Assembly (NCBI RefSeq): GCF_002939945.1
Contig: NZ_MDEB01000004.1
Coordinates: 248,001-312,000 of the forward strand
Length of the DNA stretch: 64,000 nt
Source of the DNA: Xanthomonas arboricola pv. populi
Lineage (GTDB): Bacteria; Pseudomonadota; Gammaproteobacteria; Xanthomonadales; Xanthomonadaceae
Direction of reading: 5' to 3'
Each line of letters starts with the position of its first letter. Position 1 is the stretch's first letter. Shown here piece after piece: positions 55,196 to 64,000 of this stretch. Under the pieces are notes generated by a model, which searched no databases, was not told where the DNA came from, and was given only the letters and a program-made list of their open reading frames with translations. A program made the translations under genes and the position numbers.

Positions 55196-55718
55196 CGCAA
55201 CGCGGTTGCCGTCGTTCGGGCGCTTGTGTCTGATGCGGCGGTCGAGTTGCGGCGATCTGCTGCCTGCTGCTTTCTCAGGTTCAACACGGTGTAGCGATTG
55301 CGTCAGCGGCGTGAGTGTGGCGATAGGGCCTCACGCTGTGTGTCGCTTGCGCGCGCTGTGTGTTTCGGATGCGAAGTGCGAAGCGTGTCTCGTGACACCG
55401 ACACCGACACCGTTAGCCGGGCGGATTTTAAAACGCCGATCGATGCGATCCGTGCATGATCGCCAAGGGGTTGGTATAGCGCTACGCGCTATCGATGTGC
55501 ACGTCTGACGCGCTGTAAACATTTGCGTGCTGCGGGTCTTGCCATGCGCGCGCAAGCTTCGTGCGCGTGAGCTGGAGTGCGTACGGCGACCGCCATGCTG
55601 TACGCATGCCCCGCGCTGGTGCCGGGCCGTGTCGACGTCTGAACGCGCGCCGCCAGCCGGGCCCGCATCCGTGGTGCGCTGCTTGCGGGCGATGCCGATT
55701 ATCGGCAGGCTTGCGCCG
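55196..55718. other. Intergenic region between erpA and nudC
   Basis: No gene is supported in these 523 bp. Visible items are a triple CCGACA-type run (near 55398-55417) and a small palindrome TAGCGCTACGCGCTA near 55477. An RNA gene cannot be excluded. Confidence 0.5.
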
Positions 55719-56609
55719 ATGTCAGAGTCTTCTTTTTCAACCTCCGGTTTTGCCTTCACCCATGCGCCGCTGGATCGTGGCGATCTGCTGCGTGACGATC
55801 CCGATGCGCTGGCGCGTCTGTGGCCGCAAGGCCGCGTGCTGCTGCTCGATGCCAAGGGCACTGCGCTGGCCGACGCGGATGGCCGGCCGCTGCTGATGGA
55901 CGGTGCCGTGCTTGGCGACGGGCCGGACGGAGCGATCTTTCTTGGGCTGCGCGATGACGTGGGCTGGTTCTGCCTGCCGTCCGATGTGCCTGGTGTGGAA
56001 GCGCCGCAGCGCATCGACCTGCGCCAGGCTGCCGCCGATTGGCCGGCAGACATGTCCACCGCGTTCGCCTATGCACGCGCGATGCTGCACTGGCAGTCGC
56101 GCACGCGCTTTTGCGGTGTCTGCGGCGGGGCGATCGCGTTCCGCCGGGCCGGCTTCATCGCCCATTGCACGCAATGTCAGACCGAGCATTACCCGCGCGT
56201 GGACCCGGCGATCATCGTGGCGGTCAGCGATGGCGCGCGCTTGTTGCTGGGGCGTCAGGCAAGCTGGGCGCCGGGGCGCTACTCGGTGCTTGCCGGCTTT
56301 GTCGAACCCGGCGAGTCGCTGGAGCAGACCGTGGCGCGGGAGGTGTTCGAGGAAACCCGCGTGCACGTGCAGGACTGCCACTATCTGGGCGCGCAACCGT
56401 GGCCGTTCCCGGGCGCGTTGATGTTGGGCTTCAGCGCGCGCGCTGCGGCAAGCGAAGTGCCGCAGGTCACCGGTGAGCTGGAAGATGCGCGCTGGGTCAG
56501 CCATGCCGAGGTCACTGCGGCCCTGGACGGCGAAGGCGAGATCGGGCTGCCGCCGCGCATTTCCATTGCGCGTGCGCTGATCGAGCATTGGCATCGCGCG
56601 CATGGTTGA
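55719..56609 (+). CDS. nudC: NAD(+) diphosphatase / NADH pyrophosphatase
   Basis: Hydrolyses NAD(H) to NMN(H) and AMP and removes NAD caps from RNA. It has 296 residues. The zinc ribbon has CGVCGG and CTQCQTEHYPR, the Nudix box is GFVEPGESLEQTVAREVFEE, and the NudC-specific motif appears as AQPWPFPGALMLGF. The start at 55719 (MSESSFSTS) is preferred; an ATG nine codons earlier is possible. Confidence 0.95.
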   Translation: MSESSFSTSGFAFTHAPLDRGDLLRDDPDALARLWPQGRVLLLDAKGTALADADGRPLLMDGAVLGDGPDGAIFLGLRDDVGWFCLPSDVPGVEAPQRIDLRQAAADWPADMSTAFAYARAMLHWQSRTRFCGVCGGAIAFRRAGFIAHCTQCQTEHYPRVDPAIIVAVSDGARLLLGRQASWAPGRYSVLAGFVEPGESLEQTVAREVFEETRVHVQDCHYLGAQPWPFPGALMLGFSARAAASEVPQVTGELEDARWVSHAEVTAALDGEGEIGLPPRISIARALIEHWHRAHG

Positions 56610-56688
56610 GCCGGGGCGAGCGCTGCAGCGCAGGCAGATCGGGCGCGCGTACATCGGCTCGGCTAGACTCGGCTGAGGAGGCCCACCC

Positions 56689-57582
56689 ATGTTCACCACC
56701 CTGGTTGCTGTCGTCGTCGCACTTGCGCTGGGCCACCTGGCGCCCGCTCAGGTGGCGCGGCTGCGGCGTTTCGAATGGTTCGGCCAGTGGCTGCGCCGGC
56801 TGGACAGTCATGCGGCCGGGCGCGGTGTGTGGCAGGGGCGCTATGGCGTCGCGCTGGCGCTGTTGCCGGCCTTGCTGGTGGTGTTGCTGCTGCAATGGCT
56901 GCTGGACGACGTGTGGCGCGGGTTCTGGGCCTTGCTGTTCGGTGTGGCGGTGCTGGCCTGGACCTGGGGGCCGCGCGACCTGGACCGCGATGTGGAAGCG
57001 GTGATCGACGCCGACGCGCCGGGCGCGCGCCGCGATGCGATTGCGCAATTGCAGGCAGCCGGCGGCAGCGTGCACGAGGATGCGCCGTCGCTGGTGGAAG
57101 CGGTGGTGGTCAACGGGTTGCGGCGCTGGTTCGCAGTGCTGTGGTGGTTTTTGCTGCTGGGGCCGTTCGGTGCGGTGCTGTACCGGCTGACGGCGCTGGC
57201 GGTGGAAAGCCCGCTGTCGGTGCTGCTGCCGCCACGCAATCTGGCCGGCGCGCGCTGGCTGCTGGCCGCGCTGGAATGGCCGGTGGCGCAGTTGATCACG
57301 GTGTCGATGGCGCTGGTGGGCAATTTCGATACGGTGTTTCGCGCCTGGCTGCAGGCGCATGGCAACCGCTGGTCGCTGGAGCCGCATTTTCTCGGTGCGG
57401 TGGCGCGTGCCAGCGTCAGCGCCGAGCTGCGCGAGGAAGCGCACGACTACACCGATTCGGGGCTGGTGCCGGTTTGGCGCCGCCTGCCGGAAGTGCGCGA
57501 TGCGATGAGCCTGGTCTGGCGCGTGCTGCTGTTATGGATGGTGGTGCTGGCGTTGCTGGTGATTGCCGGATGGGTGCGGTAG
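56689..57582 (+). CDS. ampE: AmpE-like inner-membrane protein
   Basis: A 297-residue inner-membrane protein with about four helices. VVVALALGHLAPAQVARLRR opens it; FLLLGPFGAVLYRLTALA and the later DAMSLVWRVLLLWMV are conserved in AmpE. In enterobacteria AmpE is linked with AmpD and beta-lactamase induction as a sensory membrane protein. ampD is not next to it here, so the regulatory role is an extrapolation. Confidence 0.87.
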   Translation: MFTTLVAVVVALALGHLAPAQVARLRRFEWFGQWLRRLDSHAAGRGVWQGRYGVALALLPALLVVLLLQWLLDDVWRGFWALLFGVAVLAWTWGPRDLDRDVEAVIDADAPGARRDAIAQLQAAGGSVHEDAPSLVEAVVVNGLRRWFAVLWWFLLLGPFGAVLYRLTALAVESPLSVLLPPRNLAGARWLLAALEWPVAQLITVSMALVGNFDTVFRAWLQAHGNRWSLEPHFLGAVARASVSAELREEAHDYTDSGLVPVWRRLPEVRDAMSLVWRVLLLWMVVLALLVIAGWVR

Positions 57583-57646
57583 GCGCCGTGATGCGTGGCG
57601 CGCCGCCGCGCGTTGCAATATCACCGCATCAAGCGGTTGTTCGCGG

Positions 57647-58057
57647 CTAACCCGGTGCCAGCAGCGTAAAGGGATAGCACGGCAAATTCCGTGCAACCCA
57701 ATACATCGGCAACGCCCATAACCAGAACTTCGGCTCTGACATGACGGCCACGACGGGTGCGAACCAGCGCGCGCGCCAGCCGGCTTTCCAGGCGATCAGG
57801 CCGGGCAGGGTGAACAGGCCGAGCACCGCAGCCGGGTTCATGGCAAAGGCGCCGGGGAGATCGAGGTGCACCAGCGCATACAGCGCGCGGGTCATGCCGC
57901 AACCGGGGCAGTAGCAGCCGGTCACGGCACGGAAGACGCAGGGCGGGAACGGGCTGTTGCTCACGTTCGGATCGAAGCGATACAGCAACGACACGCCGAA
58001 GGCGGCCACGCTGGTGGCCGCCCCGAGTCCAAGCCAATGGCGTGGACGCAGTTCCAT
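57647..58057 (-). CDS. DUF2752 family membrane protein
   Basis: A 136-residue inner-membrane protein. The family mark is CVFRAVTGCYCPGCGMTRAL (about residues 40-59), a Cys-rich motif near a membrane helix, followed by MNPAAVLGLFTLPGLIAW. The stop of the CD225-domain gene overlaps this gene's ATG by one base (TAATG). Function unknown. Confidence 0.9.
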   Translation of the reverse strand: MELRPRHWLGLGAATSVAAFGVSLLYRFDPNVSNSPFPPCVFRAVTGCYCPGCGMTRALYALVHLDLPGAFAMNPAAVLGLFTLPGLIAWKAGWRARWFAPVVAVMSEPKFWLWALPMYWVARNLPCYPFTLLAPG

Positions 58058-58401
58058 TACCGCATGTGCTGCAACTGCTGCATGTAGTCCATGTAGCCCT
58101 GCATGCCGCCGGTGGCCACCATGCCGATGTTGATCAGCAGGCCGATCACGGCCAGCACGCTGGTCACGATGCACCAGGTCTTGGCGGTGTTGGAGGCACG
58201 ACGTGCGCCGTCGATGTCGCCCTGGTTGAGCAGGCCGTTGACCTTGCTGGAGAACACGATCGCCACGATGCCGCTGATCAGGGCCGGGCAGCACAGGCAG
58301 AAGCCGAGCACGGTGGAGACGATCGCCCAGATCAGGTGATTGGGGACCGGGCCGGGTGCGGCGCTGGACGAGGGATGGATCGGCGGTGGGATGGCACTCA
58401 T
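58057..58401 (-). CDS. CD225/dispanin-domain membrane protein
   Basis: A 114-residue protein. A Pro/Ser-rich N-terminus is followed by the CD225 domain: NHLIWAIVSTVLGFCLCCPA (intramembrane segment with the Cys cluster), a conserved loop with SSKVNGLLNQGDIDGARRAS, and a second helix (TWCIVTSVLAVIGLLINIG). This is the domain of the vertebrate IFITM antiviral proteins; bacterial members are poorly understood. It is coupled to the DUF2752 gene. AAGGAG precedes the ATG, and a 17-bp direct repeat lies further upstream. Confidence 0.92.
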   Translation of the reverse strand: MSAIPPPIHPSSSAAPGPVPNHLIWAIVSTVLGFCLCCPALISGIVAIVFSSKVNGLLNQGDIDGARRASNTAKTWCIVTSVLAVIGLLINIGMVATGGMQGYMDYMQQLQHMR

Positions 58402-58416
58402 GGTGAAGCTCCTTGG

Positions 58417-58450
58417 GTGGTAAACAACAGCGAGTGGTAAACAACAGCGA
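58417..58450. repeat. 17-bp direct repeat upstream of the CD225-domain gene
   Basis: Two exact, adjacent copies of GTGGTAAACAACAGCGA (58417-58433 and 58434-58450), 16 bp before the gene start on the minus strand. It could be an operator or a replication-slip duplication. Confidence 0.85.
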
Positions 58451-58659
58451 GATGGTGCAGCGCGTGGGGAAAGGCAGTGACGGGCCGCGCAGGCAGCGTC
58501 CGCCGGTCACGGCGAACGCGTCTGGCACGATGATGTGGCGTACGACGACTTCCCCCGGTCCTTCTTGTCGCGCCCGCTAGGCGAGCGCGGCGGCAATACG
58601 TGCAATGGCGCACAGGCTACTCGCGGCACGCGACGGACGCAAAGCCCGCGCGGCCACAC

Positions 58660-60582
58660 TCATGGCTGATCCTGACGCAGTGCGCGGACCTGCTGTTCGA
58701 GCAGCGCGGCGGTCGCGGCGTTGCCGGGAACCGCTGCCGCGGCGGCCACTTCGATGTGCGCGCGCATCCGGCGCGGCACGCGCATGCGGGCCAGGCGGGT
58801 GTCGCGGCGGCTCCACATGCTCGACCACATGCCACGCAGCGCCATCGGAATCACCGGCACCTGGCGGCGTTGCAGGATCTTTTCCACGCCCGATTTGAAC
58901 GGCGCGATCTCGCCATCCCGGGTCAATGCGCCTTCGGGGAAGATGCACACCAGCTCGCCGTCGGCCAGCGCCGTATCGATACGGTCGAAGGCCTGCTGCA
59001 TCAGCGCGGGATCTTCGCGCGCGCCGGCGATCGGGATCGCCTTGGCGGTGCGGAAGATCCAGCGCATGACCGGGATGCGGAAGATCTTGTAGTACATGAC
59101 AAAGCGCACCGGGCGCGGGATCACCGCCGACAGGATCAGCGCGTCCATGTAGCTGACGTGGTTGCACACCAGCAGTGCGGCGCCTTCGTCGGGCACGTGG
59201 CGGTCGATGTCGCGCGCGCGCAGCCGGTACAACACGCTCACCAGCACCCAGCTGAGAAAGCGCATCAGGAACTCGGGCACCAGGGTGAAGATCCACAGCG
59301 CCACCAGCGTATTGGCCAGCGCCAGGGCCAGGAACACCTGCGGAATGCTCAGGCCCGGCAGCGGAATGCGCACGCCCAACAGCACCAGCTGCGGCAACTG
59401 CAGCGCGATGCCGATGATGGCGGCGGTGACGATGAACAACGAATTCTGGATGTTGAGCCCGGCGATCACGCGCGAGAGTTCGGCCTTGGGCGTGCGGCTC
59501 TGGATCAGCGCGAACAACGGCACCACGAACAAACCGGTGAACAGGCCGATGCCGACCAGATCCACGATCAGGCGCACGCTGCCGGCCTGCTGCACGAACT
59601 GGCCGATCGACAGATCGGTGGCAGGCGCGGCACCGGGACGCGCGAAATACAGGTCCAGCAGAAATGCGCTGATGCCGAACGCGCCCAGCGGTACCAGGCC
59701 GATTTCCACGGTGCGCCCGGACAGCCGTTCGCACAGCAGCGAACCCACGCCGGTGCCGATCGAAAACAGCGCCAGCGCGAACACGTACAGGTCCTGCTGC
59801 CCGCCAAGATTGATCTGCGCGTAGGTCGGCAACTGCGCGGTCAGCACGGTGCCGACGAACCAGAACCACGACACCCCGAGCACGGCGTTGCGCACCGCCG
59901 GCGTGCGCCGGGTCAGGCGCATGATGGCGCGCGATTCGGGGATGGGGTTCCAGTTGATGGTCAGCTCCGGCGCGCCGGCATCGACCTTGGGCACCAGCCG
60001 CGCGACCAGGTTGCCGGTGACGGCAATGGCAATGACCGCGGTGGCCGCGGCCTCCGGCCCGTGGCTGCCGGCGATCTGGAAGATCAGCCCGCCGAAGATC
60101 ATGCCGCACAGGATCGAGATGGAGGTGCCCATCTCGACCAGGCCGTTGCCGCCGGTGAGTTCCTCCGGTTTGAGCACCGAGGGCAGGATCGAATACTTCA
60201 CCGGCCCGAACAGCGTGGACTGCAGGCCGGTGCAGAACAGCGCGATCAGCAGGATCACCATGTTCTCGGTGACAAACCCCACCGCCGCCAGCGACATGAT
60301 CGCGATCTCCATCGTGGTGGTGATCACGATGAGCTTCTGCTTCTCCAGCTTCTCGGCGATCTGCCCGGCCAGCGCGGAGAACAGGAAGTACGGCAGGATG
60401 AACAGGGCCGGCGCCAGATTGGTGTACAGCGTGCGCTGCGCCGCATCGATGCCCAGGTAGAACAACAGGCCGATGATGGCCTGCCGGTAGACGTTGTCGT
60501 TGAACGCGCCCAACGCCTGCACGGCGAAGAACGGCAAGAAGCGGCGCTGCCTGAGCAGGGCGAACTGACTGTGACCGGACAT
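58660..60582 (-). CDS. MFS transporter fused to a 1-acylglycerophosphate acyltransferase (LplT-PlsC type)
   Basis: A 640-residue inner-membrane fusion protein. Residues about 1-420 are an MFS transporter related to the lysophospholipid flippase LplT (AFNDNVYRQAIIGLLFY is typical). Residues about 440-620 are a PlsC-type acyltransferase with NHVSYMDA (HxxxxD) and FPEGALTRDG. By analogy with LplT and Aas, it flips lysophospholipids inward and reacylates them; the AMP-binding acyl-ACP synthetase domain of full-length Aas fusions is absent. Single gene. Confidence 0.93.
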   Translation of the reverse strand: MSGHSQFALLRQRRFLPFFAVQALGAFNDNVYRQAIIGLLFYLGIDAAQRTLYTNLAPALFILPYFLFSALAGQIAEKLEKQKLIVITTTMEIAIMSLAAVGFVTENMVILLIALFCTGLQSTLFGPVKYSILPSVLKPEELTGGNGLVEMGTSISILCGMIFGGLIFQIAGSHGPEAAATAVIAIAVTGNLVARLVPKVDAGAPELTINWNPIPESRAIMRLTRRTPAVRNAVLGVSWFWFVGTVLTAQLPTYAQINLGGQQDLYVFALALFSIGTGVGSLLCERLSGRTVEIGLVPLGAFGISAFLLDLYFARPGAAPATDLSIGQFVQQAGSVRLIVDLVGIGLFTGLFVVPLFALIQSRTPKAELSRVIAGLNIQNSLFIVTAAIIGIALQLPQLVLLGVRIPLPGLSIPQVFLALALANTLVALWIFTLVPEFLMRFLSWVLVSVLYRLRARDIDRHVPDEGAALLVCNHVSYMDALILSAVIPRPVRFVMYYKIFRIPVMRWIFRTAKAIPIAGAREDPALMQQAFDRIDTALADGELVCIFPEGALTRDGEIAPFKSGVEKILQRRQVPVIPMALRGMWSSMWSRRDTRLARMRVPRRMRAHIEVAAAAAVPGNAATAALLEQQVRALRQDQP

Positions 60583-60650
60583 GCAGTTTCCTTTACGAAC
60601 GCGCGCAGCCTAGCAGGCTTCCACGGCGCGCTGCTGCATGGCCGATGCGC

Positions 60651-61553
60651 TCAGCGCGGCACGCGTGCCGATGGCGCACGTCGCGCGGCCTGGGCGCGCA
60701 GCAGCGCCATGAAGGCACGGGCGGCCGGGGTGGGATCGGGCCGCCACACCGCATAGGTCGAAAAGCCGAAGCGCTCCTTCAGTGCGACCGTCACCACCCC
60801 GCGCATGGCCGCGGCCATGGTCTGCGGCACGATGCCCACGCCCAGGTCGGCGGCGACCAGTTCGCGCATCAGATCGGCGTGGGTGACCTCGTATTGCTGG
60901 CGCTGCCGCACGCCGGCCTGCGCGAAGGCCGCATCGACGATGCCGCGCACGCCGGCGCCGGCGATCAGCCCGGCCATCGGCTCGTCGTCCAGTTCGGCCA
61001 GCGCCACCCGCTTGCGCGTGGCGAAGCGATGGCCGGGCGCCACGATCAAGGCCAGGGCTTCCTCGTGCAGCAGCAGACGCTGTTCCGGCACCGCGACCTG
61101 CGGGCCGACGCCGACCAGCGCCACATCCAGCCGGCCTTCGCTCAGGTCGTGCAGTAGGGCCTCGCTCATGGCGGTGCGCAGGTGCACGTCCACCCGCGCA
61201 TGCGCGCTGCGAAACGCGCGCAGCAGCATCGGCAGCTGCACGGTGGTGAGCGAGGAGATCTGCCCCAGCGTGAGCCGGCCGCGCACCGTGCCCAGGGCCT
61301 GGGCCATTTCCTCGTGCAGGCGCTCGGCCGCGCGCAAGGTGGCGCGGGCGTTGTGCAGAAAGACCTCGCCGGCGGCGGTGGGCCGCACCCGACGGGTGCC
61401 GCGCTCGAACAGGCGTGCGCCAAGGGTTTCCTCGATCTTGGCGACCTGGTGGCTGAGCGCCGATTGCACGGTGTTGCAACGGCGCGCGGCGGCGGTGAAG
61501 CCGCCTTCCTCGGCCACGGCCACGGCGAACTCCAGTTGGCGCAGGGTCAGCAT
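60651..61553 (-). CDS. LysR-family transcriptional regulator
   Basis: A 300-residue regulator. The N-terminal helix-turn-helix is FTAAARRCNTVQSALSHQVA (about 19-38), followed by the linker helix and an effector-binding domain with ISSLTTVQLPMLLRAF. It is divergent from an MFS transporter gene 97 bp away, the usual layout for a LysR regulator and its target. Confidence 0.94.
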   Translation of the reverse strand: MLTLRQLEFAVAVAEEGGFTAAARRCNTVQSALSHQVAKIEETLGARLFERGTRRVRPTAAGEVFLHNARATLRAAERLHEEMAQALGTVRGRLTLGQISSLTTVQLPMLLRAFRSAHARVDVHLRTAMSEALLHDLSEGRLDVALVGVGPQVAVPEQRLLLHEEALALIVAPGHRFATRKRVALAELDDEPMAGLIAGAGVRGIVDAAFAQAGVRQRQQYEVTHADLMRELVAADLGVGIVPQTMAAAMRGVVTVALKERFGFSTYAVWRPDPTPAARAFMALLRAQAARRAPSARVPR

Positions 61554-61650
61554 GCGATCTCAAAACACGATGGACACGGTGAAAACAATACATTGGAAAG
61601 ATGCCGCGTCGCTGCCCACACTGCGCCCATTCCTTCAGCAGGCACCTGCC

Positions 61651-62838
61651 ATGACCGTCGAACCGATTGCCCCCCCATTGCCGCGCCGGCTGGTGATGTT
61701 GATGGCCGCCGCCACCGGGCTGGCGGTGGCGAGCAACTATTACGCGCAGCCCTTGCTGGAAACGCTGGCGCAGGCGTTCGGGATCCAGGTGCGCAGTGCC
61801 GGCGCGGTGGTGACCGCCGCACAGCTGGCCTACGCGGCGGGGCTGTTATTGCTGGTGCCGCTGGGCGACCGGCTGGAGCGGCGCGGGCTGATCGTCGGCC
61901 TGTTCGTGCTCAGTGCGTTGGGCCTGCTGGTAAGCGCCGCTTCGCACAGCTTCGGCATGTTGCTGGCCGGCACGATCGTGACCGGTGCCAGCTCGGTGGC
62001 AGCGCAGATCCTGGTGCCGTTCGCCGCGACCCTGGCCGCCCCGCACGAGCGCGGGCGGGTGATCGGTACGGTGATGAGCGGCTTGTTGCTGGGCATCCTG
62101 CTGGCGCGTACCGCGGCCGGGGTGCTGGCCGGCGTTGGCGGCTGGCATACGGTGTACTGGATCGCCTCCGGCCTGTTGCTGGCCACCGCCTGGCTGCTGT
62201 GGCGCGGGCTGCCGCGCCATCCTGGCAATGCGCAGCTGTCGTATCCGCAGCTGGTGGGCTCGGTGCTGACGCTGTTGCGCGACGATGCGGTGCTGCGTTC
62301 GCGTGCGGTGCTGGGCGGGCTGATCTTTGCCGGCTTCAGCATGTTCTGGACCACGCTGGCGTTCCTGTTGTCCGGGCCTGGGTATGGCTATGGCACGGCG
62401 GTGATCGGGCTGTTCGGCCTGATCGGTGCGGCCGGCGCGCTGGCGGCCAATCGTTCCGGTCACTGGTCCGATCACGGCCATGGCGATCGGGTCAGCTGGG
62501 GCGGGCTGGTGATGCTGCTGCTGTCGTGGGGATTGCTGGCGTTTGCGCCGCAGTCGCTCGCGCTGCTGATCGTCGGCGTGCTGCTGCTGGATATCGCGGT
62601 GCAAGGCGTGCATATCGCCAACCAGAGCGTGATCTACCAGCGCAATCCGGACGCACGCAATCGCATCACCTCGGCCTACATCACCTGCTATTTCATCGGT
62701 GGTGCGGTGGGTTCCACGCTGGGCACGGCGGCCTATGCGCAGGCCGGCTGGAACGGTGTGGTGATCGGTGGGGCGGTGCTGGCGGTGGCGGCGCTGGGCT
62801 GGGTGGGGCTGAGCGTGGCGCGCAAGCACTGGAAGTAG
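61651..62838 (+). CDS. MFS transporter, divergent from the LysR gene
   Basis: A 395-residue inner-membrane protein with 12 helices. SNYYAQPLLETLAQAFG is typical of a YgaY-like drug/solute exporter subgroup, and GDRLERRGLIVG is the MFS loop 2-3 motif. Probably an exporter controlled by the divergent LysR protein. Substrate unknown. Confidence 0.92.
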   Translation: MTVEPIAPPLPRRLVMLMAAATGLAVASNYYAQPLLETLAQAFGIQVRSAGAVVTAAQLAYAAGLLLLVPLGDRLERRGLIVGLFVLSALGLLVSAASHSFGMLLAGTIVTGASSVAAQILVPFAATLAAPHERGRVIGTVMSGLLLGILLARTAAGVLAGVGGWHTVYWIASGLLLATAWLLWRGLPRHPGNAQLSYPQLVGSVLTLLRDDAVLRSRAVLGGLIFAGFSMFWTTLAFLLSGPGYGYGTAVIGLFGLIGAAGALAANRSGHWSDHGHGDRVSWGGLVMLLLSWGLLAFAPQSLALLIVGVLLLDIAVQGVHIANQSVIYQRNPDARNRITSAYITCYFIGGAVGSTLGTAAYAQAGWNGVVIGGAVLAVAALGWVGLSVARKHWK

Positions 62839-62964
62839 GCGTGGCTGCCGCAACGACGCTGCGGCCAGCGGATGGAGTGGCCTGCGCGCGCATCGCATGG
62901 TTCGGCATCGCCGCTCACGTGGATGCGGCAGTGGATACGCGGCGCGCACACCACCGACGACGCG

Positions 62965-64000
62965 TTAGGCCTGACCGGTCGCCAGGCGCGGTGCGCCCTC
63001 TACCGGCGCGTTGGTAACCGCCAGGGCGGCGGCACGCAGTTTGGGCAACAGCCGCAGGGTCAGTGCCAACTGGTCGCGCACCAGGCGCTGCTTGGGCGGC
63101 AGCTGCACGGCGTGCTGCTCCAGCGCTTCGGCGGTGGCGATTTCCTGGCTTTCGTCTTGCACCGGCAGTGGCTGGCGTTCGCGCAGGGCGGTGGCGATTT
63201 CGCCCAGCGTGCGCTGCAGGTAGTCGCCGGCCCGCGCGATGACGGGGTCGTGTTCGCCATCGAGCGCGGCGCGATGCGCGCCGAGCGCGGACAGATAGCC
63301 GAGCAAGGTGTTGGACAGCGCCAGGAAGCGGAAGCCCGCATCCAGGTTGCGCCGATAGCGGCCCGGTTCGCGCAGCATGTTGGACAACGCCACCGACAAC
63401 GCGGCATCGGCGTTATGCATGTCGCGGCGGGCGATGCGGTAGGGCAGATCGTCGCGCATGCCGCTGGCGTATTGCTCCAGCACCTGGGCCAGATAGCGCG
63501 CGCAGCTGGCCAGTACCGTGGCCATCACCTGGTTGAGGCGGCGGCCCTGCCAGTCCGGCAGGATCAGGAACGAGGCGGCTGCGGCGATTGCGCAACCGAT
63601 CAGCGTGTCGATCAGGCGCGGCCAGATCAGCACGAAACCATCGCCAAGCAGGTTGAAGCAGAACAGCGCCATCACGGTGATGCCGGCGGTGGCCAGCATG
63701 TAGCGATCGGTACGGGTGATGAAGAAGATCAGCGCGGCGGCCAGCGCCAGCAGCAGCTGCACTTCGGTGCCGGGGAACAGCTGCATCAACGCCCAGGTGG
63801 CGACCAGACCGATCAGGGTGCCGGCGATACGCTGCACCAGCCGCAGACGGGTGGCGCCGTAATTGGGCCGGCACACGAAGACGGTGGTGAGCAGGATCCA
63901 GTAGCCGTTGTCGGCATGGATGGACCGCATGATGGCGTAGCCGACCATCAGCGCGATGGCCATGCGCAGGCCGTGGCGGAACAGCACCGAACCGGGCGTG
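62965..64000 (-). CDS. FUSC/YccS-like inner-membrane protein, C-terminal part
   Basis: The gene runs past the right edge; the C-terminal 344 residues are here. SVLFRHGLRMAIALMVGYAI opens the visible C-terminal membrane half, followed by the conserved GYWILLTTVFVCRPNYGATR stretch of the FUSC family and several more helices, then a soluble tail. The GTG at 63987 is not a start; the frame continues upstream to the window edge. Related proteins (YccS, AaeB) are putative aromatic acid or osmolyte exporters. Function here unknown. Confidence 0.9.
   Translation of the reverse strand, partial: TPGSVLFRHGLRMAIALMVGYAIMRSIHADNGYWILLTTVFVCRPNYGATRLRLVQRIAGTLIGLVATWALMQLFPGTEVQLLLALAAALIFFITRTDRYMLATAGITVMALFCFNLLGDGFVLIWPRLIDTLIGCAIAAAASFLILPDWQGRRLNQVMATVLASCARYLAQVLEQYASGMRDDLPYRIARRDMHNADAALSVALSNMLREPGRYRRNLDAGFRFLALSNTLLGYLSALGAHRAALDGEHDPVIARAGDYLQRTLGEIATALRERQPLPVQDESQEIATAEALEQHAVQLPPKQRLVRDQLALTLRLLPKLRAAALAVTNAPVEGAPRLATGQA

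Overview
The window is chromosomal DNA of a plant-associated gammaproteobacterium, almost certainly a Xanthomonas. The evidence is very high GC, the Xanthomonas regulator gene clp beside speD, tyrosine/homogentisate genes, a fused Mrp (Pha) antiporter operon, a killer effector with the Xanthomonas type IV secretion signal (XVIPCD), and GGGNATT/GGGNATC-type heptamer repeats. Most genes are housekeeping or metabolic. I see no insertion sequence, prophage, rRNA or CRISPR array.

Left part (1-15 kb): a 2-oxoacid (probably branched-chain) dehydrogenase operon on the minus strand (E1-alpha, E1-beta, a small SH3-domain protein, E2 cut by the window edge); a large secreted nuclease; kynA; a POT peptide transporter and a thioredoxin-like lipoprotein; a MarR regulator divergent from hppD; hmgA; and a tandem 37-bp repeat block. 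These genes serve amino-acid breakdown: Trp to N-formylkynurenine, and 4-hydroxyphenylpyruvate to homogentisate to maleylacetoacetate.

Middle (15-37 kb): the six-gene phaAB-C-D-E-F-G cation/proton antiporter operon; a nucleoside-diphosphate-sugar-epimerase-like protein; an Mpo1-like membrane protein; an M4 metalloprotease; and a minus-strand cluster of three lipoproteins followed by a modular peptidoglycan-degrading effector, which looks like an effector/immunity locus for interbacterial killing. Then come purC, a J-domain protein, an outer-membrane barrel protein, rpe, a GNAT acetyltransferase, yegS and trpE. trpE is preceded by a Trp-codon-rich leader reading frame.

Right part (37-64 kb): trpG, trpD and trpC interleaved with other genes and with a decayed SIMPL-domain gene; clp and speD; gdx/sugE behind a two-hairpin guanidine-II-like element and terminator; coq7; rplM-rpsI; tRNA-Gln and tRNA-Met; rppH; bfd and bfr; a hybrid histidine kinase next to a REC/degenerate GGDEF/degenerate EAL protein; bactofilin; an A-type Fe-S carrier; nudC; ampE; a DUF2752/CD225 pair; an MFS-acyltransferase fusion; a LysR/MFS pair; and a FUSC/YccS-like protein cut by the right edge.

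The observations I rate highest are the leader upstream of trpE (WWRWW codons plus a tract that can pair with the trpE ribosome binding site), the overlap of a guanidine-II-like hairpin with a terminator ahead of gdx, the effector/lipoprotein locus, the SH3 gene inside the dehydrogenase operon, and the 37-bp tandem repeats after hmgA.
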